Positions 27,810 through 37,714 of a DNA stretch of 64,000 bases are shown piece by piece. Made by a program: the position numbers and the translations under genes. Origin of the DNA: JAWPMT01 sp965242775 (GTDB taxonomy: Bacteria; Bacteroidota; Bacteroidia; Cytophagales; Cyclobacteriaceae). The notes under the pieces are model-generated. The model was not told where the DNA came from, searched no databases, and saw only the letters and a program-made list of their open reading frames with translations. Where the stretch lies: assembly GCA_965242775.1 (NCBI GenBank), contig CBDETI010000024.1:62001-126000 (forward strand), read 5' to 3'. Position 1 is the first letter of the stretch. The number at the start of each line of letters is the position of its first letter.

Positions 27810-30671
27810 TTAGGCCAATTCGTCTTTCAGGTATTTACCAGTATGGCTTTCCGCGACCTTGATAATTTGCTCTGGCGTTCCCTGAGCGACAATGGAACCT
27901 CCCGCAGCACCACCCTCAGGTCCCAAGTCTACAATGTGATCACAGACTTTGATGACATCCAGATTATGTTCAATGATCAGCACAGTATTTCCTTTGTCAA
28001 CAAGTTTATTGAGTACGTCCAGTAAGTGTTGAATGTCCTGAAAGTGCAATCCGGTGGTCGGCTCATCGAGAATATAAAATGTCTTGCCGGTATCCTTTTT
28101 TGAGAGTTCCGTTGCCAATTTTACCCGTTGGGCTTCTCCGCCTGAAAGTGTGGTCGCATGCTGGCCCAATGAAATATAACCGAGTCCCACATCTGCCAGT
28201 GTTTGGATCTTGCGGATGATTTTGGGTTGATGCTCAAAAAACTGCACCGCTTGCTCTACAGTCATGTCCAGTACATCAGAAATCGACTTACCCTTAAAAC
28301 GCACTTCCAGGGTTTCTCTATTGTATCTTTTGCCCTTGCATGTTTCGCAAGGGACGTGAACGTCCGGAAGGAAATCCATTTCAATTAACCGCATTCCCCC
28401 TCCCTGGCATGTTTCACACCGGCCTCCTTTCACGTTAAATGAAAAGCGCCCTGGTTTGTACCCTCTGATCTTTGCTTCAGGCAATTCCGAAAACAATAAT
28501 CTGATATCAGAAAAAACGCCTGTGTAGGTGGCTGGGTTTGATCGCGGTGTTCTGCCAATCGGAGACTGATCAACCTCTATTACTTTGTCAATCTCCGCAA
28601 CACCCGACAAATTAGCGAATGGCAGGGGTTCCTTTCTCGATTTATAAATTTCCCTTTTCAAGGCGGGATAGAGGGTCTCATGGATCAGGGTAGATTTTCC
28701 GCTGCCGGAAACACCTGTCACGCAAATCATCTTAGCTAGAGGCAACTTGACATCCACGTTTTTCAAATTATGTCCCGAGGCACCTTTGATCGACAAATGT
28801 TTTTTATTTCCAGTCCTGCGGGTGGTCGGTACTTCTATGCGCCGCTGATTGTTCAGATATTGCGCCGTGAGTGTGCTGGAGGATAATATTTCTTTCGGGG
28901 CACCATGGGCAACTATGGTACCGCCATGTCTCCCGGCCCCAGGCCCGATATCAACGACAAAGTCCGATTCCAACATCATATCCTTGTCGTGTTCCACGAC
29001 GATAACGGTGTTCCCTAATTCCCGTAAGTCTTTGAGCGCCTTTATCAACTTGACATTGTCTCTTTGATGCAGTCCGATACTAGGCTCATCTAAAATATAG
29101 AGTACATTGACTAGTTGCGTGCCAATTTGTGTTGCCAATCGAATTCGCTGGGCCTCGCCACCTGACAAAGTTCGTAGCGGCCGGTTGAGTGTCAGGTAAT
29201 CCAGGCCAACATCTGTCAAGAAGCCAATGCGCTTTCTGATTTCCTTCAAGATCTCTTTGGCAATCACATTTTGTCGCTCATTCATACGATCTTCAACACC
29301 CACGAACCAAGCACTCAGATCACCAATGCTCATTTCCGCCAATTGGCCGATGTGATGGTCGCTAATTCGGAATTGTAGTGATTCTTTTTTCAGCCGATAT
29401 CCGTTGCAGGAGGGGCAGGTTCTTCTCTGTGTAAAATCTTGTATCCACTGTTGGGTTTTCTCAGTGCCATAGTCTTTTTGCTTTTCCAGGAAGTTGATTA
29501 TCCCTTCAAACTTTGTTTCCCAATCAGTACCCGGATATTTTGTTGAGCTCACAGCCACGGGGACGTTATCGCCATACAATAGCAAATGCAGCACATCGTC
29601 AGGTATATTCTTGATTGGGGTAGTAAGATTGGCCTTATTTCGCTTGAGAATGACCTCTATTTTCTTGAAAATCCAAATGTCCCGGTATTCCCCCAATGGA
29701 GCTATACCTCCCCTACTGATACTCAACTCAGGGTTGGGTATTACCGCCTCCTTTGAGATCTCCTCGATTTGGCCTAGGCCGTTGCATTCGGTGCATGCCC
29801 CGTATGGTGAGTTAAATGAAAACGTATTGGGAGCGGGATCGTCGTAAGCGAGACCAGTGTCAGGGTCCATCAGGTTTTTACTAAAATGAGCCGACTGCCC
29901 ATCCTGGTCCAGGGTCATCATCACGCCGTTGCCTTGTCTCAAACTGGTTGCGATGGATTGTGCGATACGGCGATTATCTTCTTTTTTTACGATGATCCTG
30001 TCTATGACAATTTCAATGTCGTGGGTCTTGTAGCGATCCACTTGCATTTTGGGTACCAGATCCTGGAGCTCGCCATCGATACGCACCTTTCCGTAGCCCA
30101 TTTTCCGGATCTGTTGGAATAATTCTCGATAATGCCCTTTTCTACCTTTGACGACAGGCGAAAGCAGCGTGAGTTTTGCTCCTTCATAGTGGTGCATCAC
30201 ATGTTCAAAGATCTGCTCTTCGGTCTGCTTCACCATTTCCTTGCCACTCAAGTACGAGTAGGCAGTACCGGCTCGCGCATATAGCAATCTTAAGAAATCG
30301 TAGATTTCCGTGACGGTGCCCACAGTAGACCTGGGGTTTCGGGATGTGGTTTTCTGCTCAATTGAAATGACCGGGCTCAGCCCGTTGATCTTATCCACAT
30401 CCGGCCGCTCCATGTCCCCCAAAAAGGAACGGGCATATGCTGAAAAACTTTCCATATACCGACGCTGACCTTCAGCGTAAATGGTATCAAACGCAAGGCT
30501 GGATTTCCCACTCCCACTGATGCCTGTGATTACCACCAGTTTGTTTCTGGGGATGGTGAGGTTGACGTTTTTTAAGTTGTGCTCGCGAGCGCCGACAATT
30601 TCAATAATTTCAGCCTCTTCAATATGGATTTCACCCTCTGATTTATTACTGGCGATTGTTTCCTGGGACAT
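27810..30671 (-). CDS. uvrA: Excinuclease ABC subunit UvrA
   Basis: Damage-sensing ATPase of nucleotide excision repair, 953 residues. It has two ABC modules with Walker A loops GISGSGKSS (about 50) and GVSGSGKST (about 645), and signature motifs TLSGGEAQRIRLA and TLSGGEAQRVKLA. Zinc-finger cysteine pairs are visible in CTECNGLG and CETCQGG...CETCKGK. Length is normal. It is monocistronic, with about 45-85 bases on either side. Confidence 0.98.
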   Translation of the reverse strand: MSQETIASNKSEGEIHIEEAEIIEIVGAREHNLKNVNLTIPRNKLVVITGISGSGKSSLAFDTIYAEGQRRYMESFSAYARSFLGDMERPDVDKINGLSPVISIEQKTTSRNPRSTVGTVTEIYDFLRLLYARAGTAYSYLSGKEMVKQTEEQIFEHVMHHYEGAKLTLLSPVVKGRKGHYRELFQQIRKMGYGKVRIDGELQDLVPKMQVDRYKTHDIEIVIDRIIVKKEDNRRIAQSIATSLRQGNGVMMTLDQDGQSAHFSKNLMDPDTGLAYDDPAPNTFSFNSPYGACTECNGLGQIEEISKEAVIPNPELSISRGGIAPLGEYRDIWIFKKIEVILKRNKANLTTPIKNIPDDVLHLLLYGDNVPVAVSSTKYPGTDWETKFEGIINFLEKQKDYGTEKTQQWIQDFTQRRTCPSCNGYRLKKESLQFRISDHHIGQLAEMSIGDLSAWFVGVEDRMNERQNVIAKEILKEIRKRIGFLTDVGLDYLTLNRPLRTLSGGEAQRIRLATQIGTQLVNVLYILDEPSIGLHQRDNVKLIKALKDLRELGNTVIVVEHDKDMMLESDFVVDIGPGAGRHGGTIVAHGAPKEILSSSTLTAQYLNNQRRIEVPTTRRTGNKKHLSIKGASGHNLKNVDVKLPLAKMICVTGVSGSGKSTLIHETLYPALKREIYKSRKEPLPFANLSGVAEIDKVIEVDQSPIGRTPRSNPATYTGVFSDIRLLFSELPEAKIRGYKPGRFSFNVKGGRCETCQGGGMRLIEMDFLPDVHVPCETCKGKRYNRETLEVRFKGKSISDVLDMTVEQAVQFFEHQPKIIRKIQTLADVGLGYISLGQHATTLSGGEAQRVKLATELSKKDTGKTFYILDEPTTGLHFQDIQHLLDVLNKLVDKGNTVLIIEHNLDVIKVCDHIVDLGPEGGAAGGSIVAQGTPEQIIKVAESHTGKYLKDELA

Positions 30672-30715
30672 ACGATTTGGACAAGAGCCGCAAAGTTAGA
30701 ATAAGTATCGGCAGC

Positions 30716-31444
30716 TTAAAAGTTGGGCGATAAAGTATACTTGCTGTAGAATTCATTGATGACCTTCACTGCCTCATCCGCGTCATCTACAATATTGAAC
30801 AATTCAAGGTCACCATCACTAATATTCCCATACTCTTCGAGGAGTGTGGTTTTAAGCCATTGCACCAAGCCTTCCCAGTAGGACCTGCCCACAAGGACGA
30901 TAGGAAATCTCCCAATTTTTTTTGTCTGAATAAGGGTTAGGGCCTCAAAAAGCTCATCCAGGGTCCCGAAGCCTCCGGGCATTACGATAAAGCCTTGCGA
31001 GTATTTCACGAACATAACTTTCCGCACAAAAAAGTAATCGAAGTTTATGAGCTTATCCCGATCGATGAAGACATTGTCAAATTGCTCAAATGGTAGGTCA
31101 ATATTCAATCCCACCGACTTTCCAGACCGACTGTGAGCGCCCTTGTTGCCGGCTTCCATTATTCCTGGCCCGCCACCGGTAATTACACCATAGCCACTTT
31201 GTACAAGTTTTGCGCCGATTTCCTCGGCCATTTGATAGTACTTATCTTCTTGTTTTGTTCGAGCCGAGCCAAAGATCGAAACACAGGGCCCGATTTTGGC
31301 GAGTTTCTCGAAGCCATCCACGAACTCCGCCATCACCTTAAAAATCACCCAGGAATTAGCACTTTTTATCTCTGCCCAACCCTTGTCGACAAATGCTTCT
31401 TGCGTCAGCTTCTCCTGCTTAATATCCAGATCGTTTTTCTTCAT
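30716..31444 (-). CDS. LOG-family (TIGR00730) protein
   Basis: 242 residues. The Rossmann-like lysine decarboxylase-type fold shows the motifs GGGPGIMEAGNKGA and PGGFGTLDELFEAL, the second being the PGGxGTxxE active-site motif of LOG phosphoribohydrolases, which cleave nucleoside 5'-monophosphates. The bacterial substrate is uncertain. The gene follows a TIGR01777 epimerase gene by four bases. Confidence 0.9.
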   Translation of the reverse strand: MKKNDLDIKQEKLTQEAFVDKGWAEIKSANSWVIFKVMAEFVDGFEKLAKIGPCVSIFGSARTKQEDKYYQMAEEIGAKLVQSGYGVITGGGPGIMEAGNKGAHSRSGKSVGLNIDLPFEQFDNVFIDRDKLINFDYFFVRKVMFVKYSQGFIVMPGGFGTLDELFEALTLIQTKKIGRFPIVLVGRSYWEGLVQWLKTTLLEEYGNISDGDLELFNIVDDADEAVKVINEFYSKYTLSPNF

Positions 31445-31448
31445 TCTT

Positions 31449-32351
31449 TTAAAGTAAATCTTTCAGTGCAGATTCAATTTCCTGAAACCGAAATTTAAAT
31501 CCCGAATCCACCAGTTTCTTGGAAGAAACGTTGTTTCCGCCCAGAATGATTCCCGCCATTTCACCAAATGCCAGTCGCAGGAATAATCCGGGTACATTGG
31601 GAAGCCAAATCGGTCTTTTCAATGTTTTGCCAATCGCTTGTGTAAGGTGTTGGTTAGATATCGGATTGGGGGCCACCGCATTGTAAACGCCTGGAGTTGA
31701 AGTTGTCAGTATCCAATGAAATAGATTACAGAGGTCCTCGATGTGTATCCAGCTGACCCACTGTTTGCCGGATCCAAGCGCGGCGCCAACGCCCATGCGG
31801 ACTGGAGCGGCCATTTTCTGCAGGGCTCCTCCGATTCCGTCCAACACCAATCCTATTCTCAACTTCGTCACACATCGGGCCACTGGCTCAAACTGATCGG
31901 CACTGTTTTCCCAATCGCTCACTAGCCCGGACAAAAAGCTTTCGTCACTAGACTCGGACGCCTCAGTGCACAGCTTGTCACCCGTATCCACTCCATAATA
32001 GCCAATCCCCGATGCAGAAACAAAGCTCTGAAGCATGATCCCTTCCTTTTGCAGCACCCTCAAAAGCAGCGCTGCGGAATCTACCCTGCTCGCGCGAATA
32101 ATTTCTTTTCTCCTGGTGGTCCACCGCTGATCGGCAACGCCGGCACCGGCCAAATGTATGATGTGATCCACATTGAGTGCGTCGGGATCTACCTGACCAG
32201 CGCCAATATTCCATTTGTAAGTTGGAAAATCTTCTTTGCCAGTCACGGCGCGACTTAAATGGCTCACCTGGAAACCATCCTGGATTAAGCGATGGCTAAG
32301 TGCGGCTGCCACTAATCCATTTCCTCCTGTTATCAATACCTTTGAGGCCAT
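31449..32351 (-). CDS. TIGR01777-family NAD-dependent epimerase-like protein
   Basis: 300 residues, extended SDR fold. The dinucleotide-binding glycine motif is ITGGNGLVAAAL, followed by HIIHLAGAGVADQRW and FVSASGIGYYG (the catalytic SxxxxYY). The C-terminal DUF1731 extension is present (IWLPNVPGLFLRLAFGEMAGIILGG). The family (YfcH in E. coli) has no settled substrate. Confidence 0.92.
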   Translation of the reverse strand: MASKVLITGGNGLVAAALSHRLIQDGFQVSHLSRAVTGKEDFPTYKWNIGAGQVDPDALNVDHIIHLAGAGVADQRWTTRRKEIIRASRVDSAALLLRVLQKEGIMLQSFVSASGIGYYGVDTGDKLCTEASESSDESFLSGLVSDWENSADQFEPVARCVTKLRIGLVLDGIGGALQKMAAPVRMGVGAALGSGKQWVSWIHIEDLCNLFHWILTTSTPGVYNAVAPNPISNQHLTQAIGKTLKRPIWLPNVPGLFLRLAFGEMAGIILGGNNVSSKKLVDSGFKFRFQEIESALKDLL

Positions 32352-32468
32352 AGTCTTGGATAGATAATTAGAATGAAATGAGCATAATGCTTAACCTGCA
32401 TTCTTGAGCATACCAGTGGGCATAATCAAAAGCAGGTGGCAATCCGCTGATTTCACAATTTTAAACAT

Positions 32469-33083
32469 GTGAAAAAATACATCTTAGTTTTCTTATCTGT
32501 CTGTTTGGCCACCAAAGGTTTTTGCCAACAGCAAAATTTCTCCATCACCCCGGTCTCTTTTGAAATCCAGGGGAGTGGTTATGACGGTTTCTCAGCCACT
32601 TTCAATATGAGCCGCCGAGGAATCATGCGACAGTTTTGGAATTATTGCAATGCGTTTGGCAGTGTAACTAATGAGCGTACACATTTTGAGTTAACTATCC
32701 CCGAGGAGAACTCTGCGGAAGCAACAAAAGACCTGATCTTAGCTGCCAGGGCAGAAGAACGAACTCCTGGTCAAACGACTTTCGACCTAGCGATTGAGCT
32801 CGAACAGCTTCCCGAGGATAGTCAAAAGGAATACATTGCCCAAACCAAGAGGTTGTTGGTTGATTTTAGCGTTGAGGTATTTAGGGAAGGTTGGCGCAAT
32901 CAACTGAGCCAACTGGAGACCAAAGCTTCGGCGCTTTCCGCTGAGTACGAAAAGAAACGAAAAGCCGGGCTTTCGGGCGAAGATATATTGTCGGAGTTGC
33001 AAGCCATTCAAGCCAAGGCCGATGCGATAGTACTCGATCAAAAAAAACTCCTATTTCATATTTACCCGACTGGTGAAAACTAG
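32469..33083 (+). CDS. Small exported protein of unknown function
   Basis: 204 residues with a signal peptide (KKYILVFLSVCLATKGFCQ). The mature part combines a beta-rich region (about 20-80) with long charged helices (about 85-190). There is one Cys pair candidate. The start is a GTG at 32469. It stands alone between divergent and convergent neighbours and is followed by a strong terminator at 33105. I do not recognise the family. Confidence 0.7.
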   Translation: MKKYILVFLSVCLATKGFCQQQNFSITPVSFEIQGSGYDGFSATFNMSRRGIMRQFWNYCNAFGSVTNERTHFELTIPEENSAEATKDLILAARAEERTPGQTTFDLAIELEQLPEDSQKEYIAQTKRLLVDFSVEVFREGWRNQLSQLETKASALSAEYEKKRKAGLSGEDILSELQAIQAKADAIVLDQKKLLFHIYPTGEN

Positions 33084-33104
33084 TCTGATGTACCCAGATG
33101 CAAC

Positions 33105-33135
33105 AAAAAAAGGCATCTTGATCGATGCCTTTTTT
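33105..33135. terminator. Bidirectional intrinsic terminator
   Basis: Stem GGCATC/GATGCC with loop TTGATC, flanked by seven A on the left and six T on the right. The flanks pair further and give a T tract in both directions, so it can stop the exported-protein gene (plus) and the TonB receptor gene (minus), which converge here. Confidence 0.85.
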
Positions 33136-33156
33136 AGTGTCTTTCCTATCTATTTT

Positions 33157-36021
33157 CTAGAACGAGTATTTCGCTCCAAATCCGATGGATGCTCCCGGGC
33201 TGACTCTTTGGAATATTTGATCACTTGCGCGGTATCCTTGATAGAATTCCTCGCGATCATCCCCTAGAATATTGGAAACACTCAGGTTGAATGCCAACCG
33301 CTGTTCTTTGCCGACGCTCTTGTTCATATTGAAGTTCAAGCTATGAAAGGGCTGAGAGTAAACATCTGGAAACAGGCCGCCACCAACGACTGTCAGTGTT
33401 TCGCCCTTGACGTTATAAAACAGGCCTGCGTCCAAACCAATTTCCGCATTGTTGTAAGCAAGACCGGCATTGACAATCCAGGGAGCCTGTCCCGCCATAT
33501 CACGGGTATCCGCAACAGACTGGCCGGTTCTGGCGAATCGATTTCTGGCTTCCAATTCTGTTGATGATATTTCAATTTTGGAATCCACTAGGGTCAGGTT
33601 ACCACTTACGCTGAAGTTGGTAAAGTCATATGAAATGAAATCAAGGCTTTTTCGGAATTCAAGCTCAACACCAACGACGCGCCCATCTCCTACATTTCTA
33701 GGTTGAAATTCGTTGGTAGTTTGAGCCTCAGGAATTCTTACCAATTCGATAGGATTGTCGAATGATTTGTAGAAACCACTGATTGATAGCAGTTGACCCC
33801 TTTCCAGGAACAGCTCCCACCGAAGATCAAAATTGTTGATCCTGGTCTCGACAATTTTACCATCCCAATTTTCATATTGAAACAAACTTCCATTGAATAT
33901 CCTATTCGAAACCGGATCTATGATTTGAGCAAACGAAAGTTCCTTAAAGGACGGTCTGGCAATAGTTCTGGTAAATGATCCTCGCAAGTTCTGCTTTTCA
34001 GCCAGAGAATAAATCAAATTGGCAGAGGGGAAGAAATCCAACGCGTCAAGGACTTTCTCATCGTTCAAAACATTTTCCTGCAATTGATCACGACCGGTGT
34101 GTCTCTGAACATATTTCTCCATGCGCACACCCAAGATGCTCTTCAACCTGGGGAGTGGTGAAAACTCATTCGACACATATGCTGCCGTATTGCTAACGGT
34201 CCCGTTGTACTCATTAGGATTAGGGAAGGTATTACCCTGGATCAAATAAATAGGTCCGTTTGGTTGCAGGTTCTCTTCGGTCCAAACCTGAGCCGGATCA
34301 CCTGTCCAATCTGGCTGCCTGCCAAAAAACTGAAGGCTATAGGTCAAAATTTCATAATCTCTTTCCTTGAAGGTTTGTCCCGCTCCAAATTTGAGCTTTG
34401 CCTCCTCCTCGAAAAGTTGGTATTCGCGAGTGATGTCTGCTTTACCCACCACATTTACTTCGTCCAATTCTCTCCAAAGTCGGCTAGGGAATCCCGCAGC
34501 ACCAGCCGCGAAAATCGTATCACCTCGCTGTATGGTATAAGCCGTTTTCCTTATATCAGGATCGTCTTGGGACGAGAAGGTAGCAGAACCTCGCCAATCG
34601 ATTTTCCAGGCTCCCTCCTGCAGGTAATGCTCGCCATTGAGCAGATAGTTGGTAACAGCTCGTTCGTTGTATTCCAGGTTGTCAGATTTGCCGATATACC
34701 CCGACTTGCCAACGGCCTCGTCATTATCGTCGATCAAAAACTGGCCGGCACGATTCTCTCCATTTTGGAGGCGCATGATGTTGAATTTCAGTTTATTGGC
34801 ACTGTTTTTAATCGCGATACCGGCAACGCCTCCCAGGAGTACGCTGTTTTCGGCCAAGGTTCCTTCCTGTGTAGTGGCACGGACCAATTCAAATTGACCA
34901 GGGTCCTGCGAGACTTGATATTCACCAAAGAAGGCATTGTCGTAAAGCGTAGTTGTGTTCTTGTAGCTACCCGAGAACATATATCCCAGCTTGTAGCCGT
35001 TTTTCAGCTCCCGCTGATCTGCGAGCGTCAATCCCAAGCTAAAATCAGTGAAGCTGGTTTTCTGAGTTGCTCCCAATTCGCTGTTGAATGAGTTCAGGAA
35101 ACTCCCTACTTCGGCATCAGAGGCATCGGTAAGAGGGCTCGGAACTTCATCCACCCGGGCTCCGTCAGGAAGTGCGCGCAGACCATTATCCATCCCTAAA
35201 AAGTCGGTCCCGCTGCGTTCAGTCGTTATGTAATTGTCATTGAAGTGCATCGAAGGGTTGTAGCTCACGCTCGTGGATACGTCGATCACTCTTTCTTCCG
35301 GAAAATCCTTTGTTTCGATGTTGACAATACCACCTGTAAAATCAGCAGGTAACTCCGGCGTGAAAGACTTCAAAATAACCATGTTGTCAATCAGACTGGT
35401 CGGGAACACATCTATTTGGATACTGTTCCTGTCAGGATCAAGACCAGGTACATCTACTGAATTCAAAGTGGTTTTGGTATAGCGGTCGCCAAGACCTCTA
35501 ACATAGACGTACTTGCCACCTTCGACGGAAACCCCAGGAACCCTTTTTGCGGCCTCACCTGCATTGGAATCTCCAATTTTTCTGAAGCTTTCGGAGGTAA
35601 TACCATCCAATACGTTGGCAGATTTTCTTTTGACTGTCAGCAGAGCGGTCTCACTACTTTTGATAACCTCTGCAGTGACAACAATGGCTTCCAATTCCTC
35701 AACGGCATCCTGCATCCAGATAGCGTCAATGACGGTCACCTCCCCGTCCTGAACCTGCAGGTCGGTGATGGTAACAGTCTTGAATGAGATAAAAGACGCT
35801 TCAATGTCATAGGTTCCAGGATCTGCATTGATCTGAAACTTGCCATCAAAGTCGGTCACTGCGCCATTTACGGTGCCGGCGATTTTAACAGCTACCCCAA
35901 ACAGTGGCTCACCCGTTGATTCTTCATACACCGTACCCCTGATAATTCCTTTTTGGGCCGAGGCCCACCCAAAAGATAAAATAAGGGTAAAGGCTGTGAT
36001 TAAATACTTCATATTCTTCAT
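33157..36021 (-). CDS. TonB-dependent receptor with carboxypeptidase-like N-terminal domain
   Basis: 954 residues from the ATG at 36021. Signal peptide (YLITAFTLILSFGWASAQ), then a carboxypeptidase regulatory-like domain (GIIRGTVYEESTGEPLFGVAV), a plug domain with VYVRGLGDRYTKTTLNSVDVPG and GGIVNIETKDF, and a 22-strand-type barrel ending in an aromatic residue (FGAKYSF). No SusD gene is adjacent. Instead it follows a beta-helix lipoprotein gene by 99 bases, with a hairpin between them. The substrate is not known; the lipoprotein may be its surface partner. Confidence 0.92.
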   Translation of the reverse strand: MKNMKYLITAFTLILSFGWASAQKGIIRGTVYEESTGEPLFGVAVKIAGTVNGAVTDFDGKFQINADPGTYDIEASFISFKTVTITDLQVQDGEVTVIDAIWMQDAVEELEAIVVTAEVIKSSETALLTVKRKSANVLDGITSESFRKIGDSNAGEAAKRVPGVSVEGGKYVYVRGLGDRYTKTTLNSVDVPGLDPDRNSIQIDVFPTSLIDNMVILKSFTPELPADFTGGIVNIETKDFPEERVIDVSTSVSYNPSMHFNDNYITTERSGTDFLGMDNGLRALPDGARVDEVPSPLTDASDAEVGSFLNSFNSELGATQKTSFTDFSLGLTLADQRELKNGYKLGYMFSGSYKNTTTLYDNAFFGEYQVSQDPGQFELVRATTQEGTLAENSVLLGGVAGIAIKNSANKLKFNIMRLQNGENRAGQFLIDDNDEAVGKSGYIGKSDNLEYNERAVTNYLLNGEHYLQEGAWKIDWRGSATFSSQDDPDIRKTAYTIQRGDTIFAAGAAGFPSRLWRELDEVNVVGKADITREYQLFEEEAKLKFGAGQTFKERDYEILTYSLQFFGRQPDWTGDPAQVWTEENLQPNGPIYLIQGNTFPNPNEYNGTVSNTAAYVSNEFSPLPRLKSILGVRMEKYVQRHTGRDQLQENVLNDEKVLDALDFFPSANLIYSLAEKQNLRGSFTRTIARPSFKELSFAQIIDPVSNRIFNGSLFQYENWDGKIVETRINNFDLRWELFLERGQLLSISGFYKSFDNPIELVRIPEAQTTNEFQPRNVGDGRVVGVELEFRKSLDFISYDFTNFSVSGNLTLVDSKIEISSTELEARNRFARTGQSVADTRDMAGQAPWIVNAGLAYNNAEIGLDAGLFYNVKGETLTVVGGGLFPDVYSQPFHSLNFNMNKSVGKEQRLAFNLSVSNILGDDREEFYQGYRASDQIFQRVSPGASIGFGAKYSF

Positions 36022-36068
36022 CAAATTCAATAATCTAAGTCTATGTTGGTTGGTGGCTTTGAAACAGG

Positions 36069-36099
36069 AAAAAGCTTACCCCTCTCGAGGCAAGCTTTT
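36069..36099 (-). terminator. Hairpin between the beta-helix lipoprotein and TonB receptor genes
   Basis: On the minus strand AAAAGCTT pairs with AAGCTTTT (outer stem), continued inward by CC/GG after one mismatch, with a short TTT run after it. It lies 19 bases beyond the lipoprotein stop. It may act as a partial terminator that lowers receptor output relative to the lipoprotein, or as an RNA-stabilising hairpin. Confidence 0.55.
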
Positions 36100-36120
36100 C
36101 GGTTCTTATTTATGTTTTGT

Positions 36121-37578
36121 TTATAATCCAATATCAGCTAGGGCTCCTGAAACACCGGCCAGGGTCCAACCGAAGTTGGTAGCATCCGGACCTACTGTAT
36201 TTTGGTTTTCGGCTACTTCAGAAGTGACATCAGCCGCATCACCGAATACATCTGCAATGGTGATGTTAGTGCTTACGGTAGCTTCCCATCCTGAAGAAGG
36301 AGCTTGTCCGTCGCCACCGAATGATTCAATAGGATCGAAATCAGCAGTTGCAACCAAAGCATCAGGAATTCCAAAGAAGTATACATTGGTGATTGCAGCA
36401 TTAGTACTACCATCGAAATCAACCAAGTGATCAATATCGTTGCCCGCGTAAACAACGCCGTTGTTGAAAGTGTGGAAGCTTCTTGCGTCAGGACCTTCAG
36501 GACCATCCAATTCGAAGGCAGATCCGCCTGTAGGAGTCAGGATAATGAAAGTATCGCAAGTACCGATCCAGTCTTGGTCAGTGTCAAGTCCGTCATCACC
36601 TGAGTTCCAAACGAGTACGTTAGATACATCAACATTTCCACCGAAGAACTCGATGCCATCGTCTTTGTTTCCAACAACCTCAACATGAGAGATGGTGGTT
36701 CCTGAACCAACGCCACCAAGTGAAAGACCATTGATCTCATTACCAGGTGCAATTTCAGCACCACCATGTCGGATGGAAACATACTGGAAAGTTCCGGAGT
36801 TGTCAGAAGCGTCAGTACCACCATAAAGACCATTGGTGTCAGAAGTAGGGATACCTTCGATCTGTACTTCGTCAGCGGATGCTGAGATCGGTGCATTACC
36901 AAGAATGATTACACCGCCCCAAAGGCCTTGAACTGCAGGATCGATAGAACCTTCAATTTCACCAGGTACGATATCATCCGTTACAGAAGTAAAGATGATA
37001 GGAGCAGCAGCCGTACCCATTGCCATGATCGTGGCGTCTCTTGCTACTACAAGTGCGGCAGCATCAGAGCTAGTGCCTTGCTCACTTTTAATGATAGTTC
37101 CAGCTTCGATTGTTAGCGTGCTACCAGCTTCCACAGTGATTCTGGTTGTCATTTGGTAAACTTTAGAAGCTTCCCAAGTAACGTCAGAAGTAATGTTAGC
37201 GCTGACAGTTACCGTTTCAAAGTCGTTGGTTTCAACGGCCAATGTAGCATCCACAGAGCTACCACTTGCGTCAGTAATTGTAACAATGATCGTGTTACTA
37301 CCCAGGTCGGTAGGGGTATAGGTAACAACAATATCACCGGAAGTTGCTCCCGCGGTTGGCTCAGTAGTGATTGCCGCGTCCGCGCCAGTGGCTTGTACGG
37401 AGGAAGAGCCATAGCCAGCGTCAGCTGTAAAAGTGAAAGTCGCAGTAGCTTCAGTACCTAATCCGGTAGTAGCTGTTGCAGGAGCTTCCAGTGTGGGTAG
37501 GGACACTTCATCGTCATCGCTACACGAGACGACTAAGAGCAAACCTGCAAATACCAATAGAGATAATAATTTTTTCAT
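36121..37578 (-). CDS. Beta-helix surface lipoprotein
   Basis: 485 residues from the ATG at 37578. Lipoprotein signal KKLLSLLVFAGLLLVVSCSDDDE, where the acidic residues after Cys fit the export signal for surface lipoproteins in Bacteroidota. An Ig-like region (about 25-115) is followed by parallel beta-helix turns: VEAGSTLTIEAGTIIKSEQG, then repeated Val/Ile-rich turns such as ISHVEVVGNKDDGIEFFGGNVDVSNVLVWN. The composition is very rich in Thr, Ala, Gly and Asp and poor in Lys. Ligand unknown; its neighbour suggests a receptor-lipoprotein uptake pair. Confidence 0.85.
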   Translation of the reverse strand: MKKLLSLLVFAGLLLVVSCSDDDEVSLPTLEAPATATTGLGTEATATFTFTADAGYGSSSVQATGADAAITTEPTAGATSGDIVVTYTPTDLGSNTIIVTITDASGSSVDATLAVETNDFETVTVSANITSDVTWEASKVYQMTTRITVEAGSTLTIEAGTIIKSEQGTSSDAAALVVARDATIMAMGTAAAPIIFTSVTDDIVPGEIEGSIDPAVQGLWGGVIILGNAPISASADEVQIEGIPTSDTNGLYGGTDASDNSGTFQYVSIRHGGAEIAPGNEINGLSLGGVGSGTTISHVEVVGNKDDGIEFFGGNVDVSNVLVWNSGDDGLDTDQDWIGTCDTFIILTPTGGSAFELDGPEGPDARSFHTFNNGVVYAGNDIDHLVDFDGSTNAAITNVYFFGIPDALVATADFDPIESFGGDGQAPSSGWEATVSTNITIADVFGDAADVTSEVAENQNTVGPDATNFGWTLAGVSGALADIGL

Positions 37579-37591
37579 TTTCAATTTGAAT

Positions 37592-37607
37592 TCAACATCT
37601 ATGTTGA
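37592..37607. promoter_or_regulatory. Candidate operator, palindrome upstream of the lipoprotein gene
   Basis: TCAACATCTATGTTGA is a perfect 7-2-7 inverted repeat 14 bases upstream of the lipoprotein start. Part of it (CTATGTTG) recurs at about 36050 just upstream of the TonB receptor gene. It could be an operator shared by the pair. Confidence 0.4.
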
Positions 37608-37714
37608 GCACAAAATTGAATCAGCAGTATTAACTCGAAAGGTGCGGGAGTTTTACGCTTTCATTAAAATCGGCGGCTTTTCTTTAACGTGAAGTTGCCT
37701 TTGTTACCTAATTA

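Noticed and set aside
34264..35091. 275-codon plus-strand frame
   Set aside because: It is antisense to the TonB receptor, which has clear domain motifs; its translation has no domain or signal sequence.
35840..36430. 196-codon plus-strand frame
   Set aside because: It crosses the start of the TonB receptor and the end of the lipoprotein gene and has no ordered domain; shadow frame.
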